Source: Chlorella sp. KRBP
Lineage: Eukaryota; Chlorophyta; Trebouxiophyceae; Chlorellales; Chlorellaceae
Reading direction: 5' to 3'
DNA length: 64,000 nt
Assembly (NCBI GenBank): GCA_004335735.1
Contig: QAXK01003345.1
Location: forward strand, 1 to 64,000
Shown here: one piece after another, positions 9,781-21,600 of the stretch
How the letters are laid out: each line of letters begins with the position of its first letter
How positions within the stretch are numbered: the first letter of the stretch is position 1
Position numbers and translations under genes: made by a program
Notes under the pieces: generated by a model
Told to the model about the DNA's origin: nothing
What the model saw: only the letters and a program-made list of their open reading frames with translations
Database searches by the model: none

Positions 9781-12536
9781 CTCTTGACCCTCCTTGTGCT
9801 TCTCCTCGGTCCTCGGGCGACTGTTCTTACCTGTAGTACTTACCTGACCTGCTGAAGTTGCTGTGCTGCAAGGCGACCTTGCTGTGCGGGTGTGTACATA
9901 CCGCACGTACCGGTGATGCCTTGAACACATAGATCATCTTCATTCCCTTTATTCGCTCCACACCCAGCAGCTGCACGCCGAGGACAATGTTACCTTGTGC
10001 CTGGCTGCGTGATGGTTTAATATTCCTCGCCGAACTGATCCTTGGCGCCCTGGCGTGGCGACGGACAGCACCAACTGCAAGTGCCGCGCACTGGACTTCA
10101 CGACAGCGGCCTTTTGCACAGCCACTCCGAGAACCAGAAGAAAGGTGGGCCGCACAAGGAACATGCTTGCGATGTGAAGGGCAAAAGTACAACTCTACGG
10201 CGGCACCCACTATGCAGCACCCTCCGGGAAGGGTGTCTGAGCCAGCGCTTCACGATGCATGTGCCGGGGGCCAGCTCAACCCTGGGGGCCACCAGCAGCG
10301 TGTCAGGTCCGCCGCAGCCCCTCGTGGGCTCCTAGGTGGTGTGTGCACGGCAAGGCACCAGCACCCGCTGCCGTGAGCATTATGATGGCGCCTATCCACC
10401 CAGCCGTTTTCCTGCAGGGGTGAAAAGCCCCTGAACGCTTCTCGTCATGCATGCATGCGTTGCGCATTATCGTTCTGTGATTGTCTGTCTGCATGCCTAG
10501 GGTCCCCTGTGCCTGTGCTGTCATCGGACAACTCGCAGGAAGCCCAAACACATGAAAGCGTGAAGAGAGGGAGAGAGCAGGGCCCCCTGGAGCAGGATGA
10601 CGAAAGAGGGCACGCAGTCAACAAAGGTGCCGCCGACACTTGCTGTAAAAGAAAACGACAAGACACTGCGAGCGAGGGGAAGGGGAGAACTTGTCTGCTC
10701 TACTGCAAACGCGCCTGACACCCACTGCCCTCATGCGTGCCCCACCGGACACGCAAAGAGTATACACACACCGGCTAGCTGTTAGCTGCTGCACCAGCTG
10801 GTGCGCTTGTAAACCACACCCCCGTCACTATCGAATGGCGATAAATCTGTCAAACTCGGCTCACAAGGAAGTGGGAGACGCCCAGGGCCAGGGCGGCGTT
10901 CCGCACGCAAGATCGACCAACGAAAACCCAACCAACCAACCAACCGTCAAGAACGCAAGCACAGCTCGGCTCCGCGAGCCCACCACGCGTGGCAGCCGCG
11001 GTCGGTGCGATGGCAAACAATGTCCATGGCCAGTACCAAGGTGCTGCGTGTGGAGGCAGGGTGCCGCAGGTGAGCGAGGTGTGACCGGTGTCGCGAGGAG
11101 TGAGAATGTTGGAGCGACCTTCCATGCACGCAGCGCACACCTACATGCACACAGAACCCAAAGGAGAAAAAGAAAAACAAAAAGTCAACGGCGCCTGTCA
11201 CACAGGGATCCAAGCCACACCACCATCGAGAGAGCCCACCACTCCGTTGCTTGTGTCAGTGAAACTTTTTGAAGCACAACAGCCAGCGTACCGCCGTGTG
11301 TGTCCCATGCCGTTTCCAAAGTCAAGCCACACCTTGCCCCTTACACACCACGCTCGCGATAGGATGGCCTTACGACCAGGCTGTCTTCAGATCACGTGCG
11401 TGGTCCTGCGTGGCTTCCTCGTAGGTGTATGCAAGAAAACCCTCGCCATATCAACACAGGTAGTCAACCAGCCACCCATACGCCACGGCAAGAGCCGTCG
11501 CAGACTGCACCCATGCACTGGCTCAGGCACAGTGAGGCATCTGACCGGTTAGCGTCAGCCCTGTGCAGCACATACACGTGCTTTCGTACTTACACATCCG
11601 CCGTGCCTGTGTGCACAAGCGCGGTTGAAAAGGGGTCAATAGGAGGACACACGGGGTCATGTTTGCATGCAGGTTGATGCGTCAGGACTGGGTCAGAGGA
11701 GTGCTTGTCCAAGTAAAGTCCTCACGACTACCTAGGCTGTGGCGAGAATGTGTGGATGCCTGCAGCTACCGTGCTTCGCACCAACCAGGCAGAGCACCAA
11801 GCATGTGGCCTCAAGATCCTCCTCCTCTCGTGGTCAGGGCAAAGGGACACGGGGGGAAACAATGTGCCACAGGCGGGAACAGGCCGTCCACCGAGTAGGA
11901 GGCAGAGGTAATTGCGCAAGCCAAGTGCCACAGAGGATTGCTGCAGTGCTAGCTAGCTGCCGCAGCTCCACCCCTGGGACACGCCACACCACCACTTGAT
12001 TGTGTGTGGCCGAGGCAGCCCCCGCCCCCGCCTGCACCACCAGGTGGCCCCACACACTCCCCCGCCCCGCCTTGAGCATCTACGCGGCAATCCGTGGTGT
12101 GTACCAAATCCCAAAAGGAGAGAGCGGCAACAGCAACCGCCTGAGCTACTGCTAACGCCTTGCGAAGCCAAGCAAACGGGAGCACAGCACATTCTACGAC
12201 ACACGTGCTTGCAGGGGCCTGGTGAGGCCCGCAAAAGGAATCTCTTAGGGTCCTGTCTTGCGGGTTAGCGCAGCGTCAAAAGCACAAGTCTGTGTTGCCT
12301 CTGCCTATGCGCGCAGCCCACAGCAATCGCGCGTGAGCAAGTACCCTGGGCACAGCGGCGAGGCCCACCAAATGGGTGGCCCGCCGCCCTCCTCTGATTG
12401 GCACAGCCACTAATCCCAGCCATCCTGGCTGCTGTGCGCAGCACCCACATCTACAATACCTCAAGACTCAAATCAGCGAGTGACTGAACTGAATGCGAGC
12501 ACAGAAAGTGCTCGCAAAGAAAGAACGAGAGCCGCA

Positions 12537-14536
12537 TCAGAAGCGCTCCAAGGCGCCCTGCAGGTTGAGTGGCCGTGCCGTGCCAGGCATGGCCACGTGG
12601 TGCCAGAGCTCCTGGCTGTACTTGGCCCGCGCGAGCGGCAAGCCCTCGAGCCCTTGGTCCTGCTGGGCGGGAGGCAGCGCCATGGCGCGTGTGTGGAGGT
12701 CTGCCAGCACCCTGCAGGCGTCCTGTACCTGGTGCAGGTTGAGGTCGGGTGCCAGCTCCAGCAGCATGTGGATGGTCAGGACGGGAAGAGATGCTGCCGC
12801 CTCGCTGGGTGTGGCCTCTGCGGTGGCGCTGGGCGCTGCTTCCACTTGCTGGTGCTGCGGCTGATGGGAGGGGGTGGGCCACCCGTTTGCGTGCTGAGGA
12901 GCGTGCTGGTCCTCACCCCAGCAGCTCGCGCTGCCTTGCTGTGCCCACTTCCCGGCTTGCTGCCGCTGCGGGCAGCCGGTGGATGTGAGCTTGCTGCCGG
13001 GCTGAGGAGAGCATGCCAGTGGTGAAGCCTCTGGGAGGGGCGGCGCGTGGCTGAGCATGAGCGCTGCAGCCGCCAGAGAGCTGTAGCTGAAGGCGAGACA
13101 CCCTGGGTCCATCAAGCTCAGCTCCTGCACGCACGCAAGTGCAGGCCAAACACTCTGATGATGACATGGTTCTCCTGGGCTAGACCTGGAGCTCCCTCTG
13201 CAGCTGCATCGTCGTGCTGCTTCAGCGCGGCGCCACACACACCAGGAGGTAGGCTGACGTGCAGATGGCCTCCGCTGGGCAGATGCCCAGCCCATAGCAA
13301 AAGAGGTGCAGGAACCACCAGGCCGTGGGAGTGCAGCCACGCCACTCGAGCATCTCCATGACGATCCACTCCATGCGCGCCAAGTGCTCCTTCTGCGAGC
13401 CCAAAGGCGCGTCAAGGGGAGGCAAAGCTTGAGGTCCTCTCCCTCCACCTGCCGTCCTTTCCTGCACTTGCTGCACCTGTCCCCGCCGAGAAACTCACCG
13501 TTCCCCATGCGTTGGGCTGCGCGAGCCACGCCCATTCGCCAGTCGAAGGCTGCGTGACCTGCGAGTCGAGAAACAAGAGCGCCAAAGAGCAATGTGGGCG
13601 CTCTGCCACCCGACTCAGCAGCGCGCTGGTGCACCGACACGCGCCCGCTCGCGGCTCGCACCTCGGTCTGCTTGGCCGCCAGCGACAGGCACGCGAGCGT
13701 GGCCAGGTGGAGCCCCTCCATGTGCACCACCTCCTGCGCGAACAAGGGGAGGGGCAAGCGTCGTGCTTCACGCCCCTGGCTGGTGCTCGACCCGTGCTCG
13801 ACTGCGCTATTGTCCCACGGTGATGGCGCGCCCAAGGGCGGGACTTTGGACGACCATTGGCGTGCGGCCTCGAAGCTTCATCAGCAGTAGTAGGCGCACC
13901 CCGCGCCGCACCTGCGTGACGCTGAGGAAGCGATCCAGGTAGCTGACGGCCAGGAAGAGCGTCTCCTGCTCGATCCTGAACTGATCCACGACTTGGACGG
14001 CCCACGACACCGCCGCGACGCGCGACTCCTTGGCCAGGAAGAGATGCCGTTTGAAGTAGACGACGGGTTGCGTCTCCGCCTCTCGCCTCATCTCGTTCCT
14101 GCGGCGGTGGCGCCATCGGGCAGCGTGTTGCGCTCAAGGTGCAGGCGCGAACTCGTGTTGGACAGGCCATGCCTGGGGGGAACGGTCCGCACCTGATGGT
14201 TTCCTGGACCTCCTGCACCTGCGCGCTGACCAGCGTGGGCCTGCACACGAGCGTGAGGCTGCTGCTGCTGCCCCCCACTGCTCCTGCCGCTTGCTGGGCT
14301 CTCGCCGCGCCCGCCTGTGGGTCGAAAGACTCCGAGGGGCACAGCAGCTCGGTGCAGGCCAGCGCCTCCTGCTCGCTGAACGCCGAGTCCGTCGACGCCT
14401 CGTAGACGTGGCTGTAGTGGTCCGTCGCGGCAGTGCTCGTGGGCTGCAGAGCGTGCACAGGCCGAAAACAGGAAAAGGCAACTTGGCCCCCCAGCCCGCA
14501 GCAGCTGGGCCAATGGCACCAGTCAATCGATTCCAT
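12537..14536 (-). CDS. CYCD: D-type cyclin
   Basis: G1 cyclin that activates a cyclin-dependent kinase and binds retinoblastoma protein. Five exons: 14193-14536, 13912-14098, 13662-13733, 13243-13461 and 12537-13124. They total 1410 nt (469 aa) in phase. The N-terminus has an LxCxE Rb-binding motif (LACTE, residues 59-63). The cyclin box shows LFLAVSYLDRFLS and ATLACLSLAAKQTE. The second cyclin fold shows RMEWIVMEMLEWRG and CLAFSYSSLAAAALML. The C-terminal third is Gln/Pro/Ser-rich. The start is the first ATG of the exon that carries LxCxE. An upstream exon or a longer first exon is possible. The next gene leftward, SPX, is convergent. Confidence 0.9.
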
Positions 14537-14998
14537 GTTGATGGCACGGCGCTGCTGCATCGCGCATTGGCCGCCTCGCTGCGTGGGCGTGGTCCGTCAA
14601 TCGTGGATCTTCCCTCTGCTGGCACGACGCACCTGGCACGACGACGGGGCCAGCTGCCACGCGCTGTGGTGGTCATCGGAAAGCATGTAAGTCGTCTGGC
14701 TACGGTCCGGCGCGGCACTGCTCCCCCACGCCTTCAGCGCCATGGGCTGCTCTGCTCTCTGCGCCAGCATTTCTCCTCCGCTGCACGGAACCAGGAAATG
14801 GGCCCTCTACGCTGAACGCTGGTGCTGCGGCCTACCTACTCGCTCTGTGCGCCAATCCTACGAGTCGCGACTCGCGGCCCACTTCTCGCATGGGTTCGCC
14901 CTTTTAGGGCCAACATCCGCTCGGCAGGAACTTGCAGCAGAAGATTAAGCACCAGCACGCCAACCTTGCCACCACCACCACCACGATTTCTGTCCGGG
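14537..14998. promoter_or_regulatory. Cyclin promoter / 3' flank of the coiled-coil gene
   Basis: This 462-bp stretch holds the upstream region of the cyclin and the 3' UTR of the next minus-strand gene. Short open frames cross it; none is recognisable. Confidence 0.4.
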
Positions 14999-17900
14999 TC
15001 AAACCTTGGGCGCCCGCCCGCCCTTGCGCTTGGTCGGCTTGAAGTCGCCGTCGTCTCCGCCTGCTGCTGCAGCAGGCGCAGGGGCGGGCGGCGGCCCAGG
15101 GGCCCTGAACGCCTCAGCAGGCGTGGGCAGCGCGTCAGCCGCGTCGGAGGAGCTGGCGGCAGCGTCCCCAGCCGGCTTGCTCCACTGCCGCGCCGCGCCG
15201 CCTGCCGCCGCTGCCGCCGGGGGCGGAGGAGCGGCAGCCACCGGCTTGGCGGCCACCGGCGCAGCTGGCTTGCGCGTGCTGGGGCTCTCAGAACTGCAGC
15301 AGCAAACGAGGATTCCAGGGGCAAAGGGCGAGGGGATGAGCTTCAAAGGGATGCACGCCCACAACTTGCACGTGGATAGCAACGTCCCATCCGATGACTC
15401 ACCGGATGGGGGCGGACAATGGTCGGCTCTTGGCCAGGTACGCCGCCGCTGCATCAAACGCCGAAGCCGGCTTGGCCGCACTAGCTGGTGCCGCCTCCGC
15501 CGGCGCAAGGGGCACGGCAGCAGGAGCGGTGGCCGCAGGCTGCACCGCCGCCGCACCCACCAAGGGCCGCGCCAAGCCGCCATTCGCTGCGGGCGCCACA
15601 GCCGCCAAGGGCACCTGATGAGGCGCCACAGGGGCCGCCATCACGGGCGCCGCCACTGGCGGTGGGGGCGGCGCGGGCAGGACCGGCGGCCTGACCATGG
15701 CCTGCACCACGTCGTAGTGCGCACGGATCTCCACCAGCTGCGCTTCTGACGCCCTCAGCGCGTCAATGATGGTCTGCTCGTGGCCGGGCATGGCGCGCGA
15801 CAGCCCCTCGTGCTTGAGCGCAAGCTCAGAGGCCGCCTGCACCGAGGCGCGCAGCAGCTCGTCCGCCGACTTGAGCGTCTCGGACATGAGCCGCTCGGCG
15901 TCGCCGCTGATCTTGGCATCCTGCGGCATTCATGTGCACAGCGTGCAGCCAGCGTGCGGTGGAGCATATGCACTGCCCGTGATCAGCGCGTTGAAACGTT
16001 CAGGGTTAGGGTTAATGGGGTTGAAACGTTCAGGGTTGACAAGGCAAAGTCAAGGTCTCCAACGGACAGCGCGTCAACCCACCTTGGCGCCCAGCTTCTG
16101 CAGCTTCTCGGCCTGCTTCTGGCGCTGCTGGCAGAACTGCACCTTGCCCGGCACCTCCTGCATCACCGACTTGGCCAGGCTGAGGAACTGGCGGGCTGCG
16201 GTCAGGTAGTCAGACGCCACGCTCTGGGCCGTCGCCTGCAAGGGCACGCGCAACGCGTGCAAAGGAACCCACCAGTCAGTGTGGCCATGCCGTGCGCCAG
16301 ATAATGTGCAGCCACAACAAAGAGGCCTGCAGGCACCGACCTGCACGGCGTGGAGTTGCTCAGAGTCGGCACCTCCAGCCGCTCCGCCACTTGCACGCAG
16401 GAGGGCGCCGAGGCCATCCAACACAGCCAGCTCCTCTTGGTGGTGCGCCACGCCTGGAGAGCCCTGTGGATACACACGGAAAACGGCACGGCACACGTCA
16501 GGCCCTCGCACTCTTGCATCAACCGTCGCGTCACACCGCAACCTGCTGCACCCACCTTCTTGCCCTGGCGTGAGGGGTCGTCGGCCAGGCGCATGCGCTG
16601 CTGCAGCTGGGTGCGGCGGTCCTCCACGTCCTGCTGCTGGGAACGCAGCGATCTGCGCCAGCGCCGGACACGAAAAAACAGGCACGCAGGTGTGGAGGAC
16701 CCGGGCCTGCAGAGCAAGCGCCATCAGCAGGGCCACCAGCAGGACCTCCAGCGTACCTGAGCTGTGCCTCCAACGTGCGGATCTGCTGTGCCAGCGTGTC
16801 GGCCTGCTGCGTCAGCGTCGTCTCCTCCCGCTTGAGAGCTACGAGCGTCGACTGCCTGTCCGCAGCTGCACCCCCACCTCCTCCAGGGCCGCCCTTACTC
16901 CCTCCCTTCTGGGACGGCTTGCTGCTGCTCTCCTCCACCTGCGAGCGCAGCAACACCACAGTGCCAGGCAGGTGGTGCGTGGAGTTACGGCACGTCCACG
17001 GTCAGGTGGCTGGCACACCAAGCGCACAGCATGCACAATATCTGGCCGAGCATGCGCCGAATGTGCTCATCGAACTTGCCAAGCGCGCACACACACCTGG
17101 ATGTGCCTGTTGATGGCCTGCCTGAGCGCCTGCACGGACGGCCCGTAGCTGTCCTCACCGCCGCCGCCCGCACTCTGCTCCCCCGTGAGACCAGGCGGCA
17201 GGTTGTCAGGCTGCAGCAGTGAAAGCTGCTCGCCCGTCAGCCGGAAGATCTTGCGCGCAATCTCGGCATGCTCCCTGCACACCCACCAAAGGCAGGCCGC
17301 ACACGCTACCACCATCACAGCGTCGCCACATGGAAACACATCCAGCTATGCCTGCAGCCACAGCACGCACGCCACAGAACGCACTTGCTGGCGCTGCCCC
17401 GCCCTGCCGCGGCCAGCTTGGCCAGGGCGCCCTGCTCCCGGCCGATGGTTTGGCCCAGTCCAGACACCTTGTCCATCCAGGCATTGAGCGAGGCGGCCGC
17501 CGCATCGGGGCCCGCGCCGCCCTCTGTGCCGCCCGCCCCAGCCTTGACCGCCGCCACCACGGCGTTGATGGCGCGCTGCGTGGCGGACTGCACCTCGACA
17601 GAGTCCTGCTCCGCCAGGTGCGCCAGGCGGGCCTGTGGTGGGCAGAAGACAGCACAGTGTACACCACTTGCGCTCACGCACAACACCTGTGCACCTGTGC
17701 GCGTGCCAGTGCAGGCACCCCAACATGGTGATCTGGCAGGAGGATCGACTCACGATGGCTCCTGCGAAGCGCTGCGCCGAGCCAGTGTCGAAGCGCGTCG
17801 AAAAGACCAGCAGCAGCTGCGCCAGCAGCTCCTCCGCTTCGGCGGTGAAGGAGCCGTGCGTGCCGCTCGCAGCGCTCTCCACGCTGCTCTCCAGCGCGCG

Positions 17901-18491
17901 AGACCTCAGCAGCACCTGCGCAGGAACCCACGATTGTCGGATCGCTCTATCGCCTCCTCTTTCGTGCTCTCCTGGATGCAGACGCTGGACACACAACCCC
18001 TGAAGACGCACACCTGGCGAAAGTCCACCAGCGTCGTGCCGTCCACGTCCCTGTACTTGGCGGCCTTGGCGCCACGGTCCGATGCCTGCGTGTTTCGTGC
18101 AGCACCACCCCGCCCTGGTGCGTGGATGCCTTCGGGACGCACGAGATCGTCGTGTGCACCAGCCCCAAGCAGCACGCGCGGCAGAAGCCCCTGCGGCAGC
18201 TTCACGAACACCGACCTGGCGGATCCAGTCCTTCCATAGCTTGAGCCTGTCCGGCTGGGCCTTGGCATCGCGAGCAGCGCGTTCAACCGCTGCGATGGCC
18301 TCGGAGACGTCCACCCGAGAGGCACCAGCGCCAGAGGAAGCAGCAGCGCCTCCATTGGCAGACGCTGGCGCGGCTGAGGAGCTGCCGTTCTCCCCTGCGT
18401 CCTTGTTCTTGGGCTTGTTCTTCTTCTTCTTGGCCGCGAGCTGCGTCTCGGCGCCCTTGAGCAAGTCGAAGCTGTTCATCACGGACGCCAT
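14999..18491 (-). CDS. Unrecognised coiled-coil protein
   Basis: I do not recognise this protein. About eleven exons can be followed from an ATG at 18491 (MASVMNSFDLLKGAETQ) to a stop at 14999. Near the N-terminus there is a Lys-rich patch (AAKKKKNKPKNKD), a low-complexity Ala/Ser stretch and LKLWKDWIRQ. The middle is helical, with heptad-like segments such as LVALKREETTLTQQADTLA, and helices near 16085-16235 and 15720-15925. The last third is Pro/Ala-rich and ends in a basic tail (PTKRKGGRAPKV). The blocks lie near 18200-18491, 18010-18081, 17755-17920, 17390-17635, 17100-17275, 16755-16960, 16557-16650, 16340-16470, 16080-16235, 15400-15925 and 14999-15300. Exon borders are approximate, and two adjacent genes cannot be wholly excluded. 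No membrane segment or catalytic motif is visible. Confidence 0.6.
15993..16038. repeat. Direct repeat with telomere-like core in an intron
   Basis: The word gttgaaacgttcagggtt occurs twice, about 27 bases apart. The first copy runs into agggttaatgggg. It lies in an intron of the coiled-coil gene. Confidence 0.75.
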
Positions 18492-18551
18492 GTCGTCGTG
18501 CTGCACTCGTCGTCGCCGCTCTGCAGCTCGTGTTGCTCAGTGCTGATGCAT

Positions 18552-18581
18552 GGTTAGGGTTAGGGTTAGGGTTAGAGTAAT
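18552..18581 (+). repeat. Interstitial TTAGGG array
   Basis: Four perfect TTAGGG units (18554-18577) are flanked by GG and TTAG. The array lies in the 113-bp gap between the stop of the F-box/WD40 gene (18605) and the start of the coiled-coil gene (18491), both on the minus strand. Confidence 0.95.
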
Positions 18582-18604
18582 CCAAAAACGAAGGGGAGAA
18601 AAGC

Positions 18605-21600
18605 TCAGGGCCGCCTGAGCTGCAGGCACGAGTCCTGGGCAAAGTCCAGCACGAGCGTCTGGCCCGTGCTGCTGCCCACAGCCAGGCAGCTGGCGCTGGC
18701 CAGCAAGGCACAGGCGTACTTGCTGCTGGCGCCGTCCTGCAGAGACAGGATGGGGCGCAGTGCCAGACGCTCGGAGCTGCTGTCATCTAGCACAGGAGGG
18801 CCTGTGCTCGCGGCGTAGCCGCCAGGGAGGATGCCAGCGCAGGCGTAGACGAGCACGCCTGCGCGTGGCGGGCGCATTCCAGGCGGACCTGTCAGCGGCG
18901 CGTGCGTGTTGTGGTGTGCCAAGGCTGCAGGGCTACTGGTTGCCTGGTCAGAGGTGAATGACGCACCGTCATTCATGGCCAACGTGGCAACGTGCTCGTG
19001 CTGGATGGCGATGGCGGTGACCGGGCCTGTATGGTCACAGATGCGTGCCAGACAAGCCCCGTGCAGCACGTTCCACACCTGCGTGCGCAAATGCCTCTCA
19101 GGTGCCACGCTGTGACAGCACGCGGCGAGTACCAACAGCATGCTCGCAGGTGTGGAACGTTCCACACGCCACTCACCAGCACTTCACGCACTGAGCCGGA
19201 AAGCAGGACTGGCTGCCGTGGCCTTGGCGCAAGATGTGTCGAGGACACCTGCTGGCCCCGCTCTGCTGCAGGGCGCCTTGCCACCGCCGCTCGCACCGCT
19301 GGCGGCGTGGCTGGCGCATGACTGATCAGCGGAAGGCAGCCGAACCGCAGAGTGATCACTCCACGGGCGTGGCCTTTCAGGACGTGCAGCGGCCGTAAGT
19401 GGGAGCTGGGGGCAGCCTGCTGCTGCCCCTGCCCTCCATCGCTGTCCATCACCCACACCTTGACCTCCCCATCGCCGCTGCCCGTCGCCACCAGCACCTC
19501 GGCATCCTTCCCGTGGTCATTGGCCCTGATCGGCCCCCCGTGGCACGCCTGCTGCCCCCCAAGCTCGAAGCCTGTGCAGCTGCTGCAGGCATGCCACGTC
19601 CGGGCACCACCCCTGCTGCCGTGGCTTGGCGGGCCAGTGCGATGCATGTAGATGTCCATGCACAGCACTGCTGAGCCATGCGGCGCTAGCTGCTGAACTG
19701 GTGTTGCCGCCTCACCGCTGTTGTCGCTGTCGGCGCCAGCCACCTTGGCTGCACCACAGCCCTCGCAAACGTACTCGTGTTCCACCTGGCTCCCGACCAC
19801 TCCTGGCCCAGTGGCCCCCAGACACATGACCGACGAGGCGTGCGCACGTCCCTGGCTCACCAGCCCTGCCAGTGCGCCCACGTCTTCGCACACAACCTCC
19901 CAGCTGTCCCCCACCTCTTGGTCGCTAACACCACCGCCCCGTGCCGCTGCCCCAATGCCCCCGAGGCTCCCAGCGTCCCGCAGCAGGGTGGCCAGCGGTG
20001 AGTGGGGGTGCGGGGCGTGCCGCTTGCGCCGCCGCAGCAGGCGCGGCAGCCGCCACAGGTTGCAGGTGCGGTCGCGGCTGGTGCTCAGCATGAGGCCGCC
20101 AGGCAGGCGCCCCAGGCCCCAGACGGCGTCAGAGTGGCCTGGGAAGCTGCGTAGCACCTGCCCGGCCAGCATGTCCAGCAGGCGCAACACGCCGTCGCTG
20201 CCTCCTGACAGCACCAGCGTCTCACAGCCCGCTGCTGAGGAGGAGGAGGAGGACGAGGAAGGAGTGGCGTACGCAAAGCGCACCAGCGTGACCTCCCGGG
20301 GGTGCGGTACACGCGCCATGGGCTCGGGCTGCGTGCTGCTGTAACGCCACATGCAGACCGTCTTGTCGATGGACGCTGCAGGCAGGCGGGGCATGCAACA
20401 TCAAGACCATCAAGACATGAAGTGGGACGCCCACTAAACAGTCACAAGTAAGGCGCACCGCGCCGTAGCACCCCGCACGCCCTCATGTGCCGTGCAACCA
20501 CCCACTCGGGCACGACTCACAGGTGACGACGTATTCTCGCCCCGCCACCAGGCCGCTGATCCAGCCCGTGTGCCCTGCATAGCGGCGGACGCACACTGGC
20601 TCCTGTGGTCCCTGGTACAGCTGGTCAGCCACCTGTGGGGGGGACAAGGCGGTCCCGGTGTGTGCGGCCACCCCTCCAGGCACCCAGCATCCGCCGCCTC
20701 CTGTCCCACAGTTCGTGCCAGTGCCGGCGTGGGATTCAAGGGGCGGGTGCCGGTGCTGCTGCTGCGCGCGGGAGGCTGTGGCCCCCGGCCAGAGCTGGTG
20801 CACCCGCACCGCGCCGTCCCAGGCCCCCGACACCAGCACCGGGCCCCACAGCGGAGTGTCGGTGAAGGCGAGGCACTCCACATTGCCGCTGTGGTGCTCC
20901 TGGAGGCGGTGCTCCAAGTACCTGTGGTTGTGCACATGAACACGTTGGGTTGGGGTTAAGGCTAACCCAGAGACATTGGCAGGGCAGCAGCTGCGTAGGC
21001 ACAGCATGTGTGACAAAGGGCAGGGCAGGTGGCCACATTGTTGGGCCAGAATCGCACATTCACCTGCCTGACTCCCACGCCGTGCGCTGCTTCAATGCCG
21101 CCCCGACCAGCATGCTCAGCGGCGGCCTGGGCGGCAGTGCAGACGGCGCCCACAGCGACGGCTGCAAGCAAACATCCCTGCTGCCCGTCTGCGTGTAGGC
21201 CTGCTGCAGTGCCGCGTGCTGGTGCCCTTGTTGCCGCCCTGGTGGTGGTGGTGGTGGTGGGATGGGGCAGGCGGCAGATGCAGCGGCAGCCGCGCGCAGG
21301 AGCCTCACGCCTTGCACGCCCGCCACCGCGTGTGGCGCTTGCCCTGACGGCGGTGGCCTGGGCCAGAGCACCGCGTCTGATGCAGCTGCCCCTGGTGCGG
21401 CCCCTGGTGCGGCACGTGCTGCAGGATGCGTGACGTCAGCCTGCTGCTCGTTGCTGGGTCTCCCACCAGACAAGCTGACTCTGACTGTCACAGGCCCGCT
21501 GCCAGTGCTGGCTGCTGGTGCCCTGCAAGTGCCGGTGAGTGCCGGAGTCTCCTGGTGCGTGGTGGCGCGGTGGCAGGGGTGCAGCAGCCCCTCGTCGTGC

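Larger units (their letters stand above)
9574..12536. other. Gene-poor convergent region (SPX / cyclin 3' flanks)
   Basis: Nearly 3 kb between the stop codons of convergent genes, with no recognisable protein gene. It contains a G-rich run just after the SPX stop, TGTAA motifs (the algal poly(A) signal) on the plus strand at 9750, 9776, 10644 and 10808 and on the minus strand at 11341-11345 and 11590-11594, a CCAA microsatellite near 10927, and a 14-bp palindrome (GCACCAGCTGGTGC) near 10790. A short coding-like minus-strand stretch lies at about 9917-10000 (see findings). Confidence 0.6.

Noticed and set aside
9948..9953. Minus-strand AATAAA as the cyclin poly(A) signal
   Set aside because: It is about 2.6 kb from the cyclin stop, with nearer TGTAA candidates at 11341 and 11590. 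It also lies inside the coding-like patch.
12537..14536. Reading the cyclin as A- or B-type
   Set aside because: It has the LxCxE motif and D-type cyclin-box wording, and no destruction box was seen near the N-terminus.
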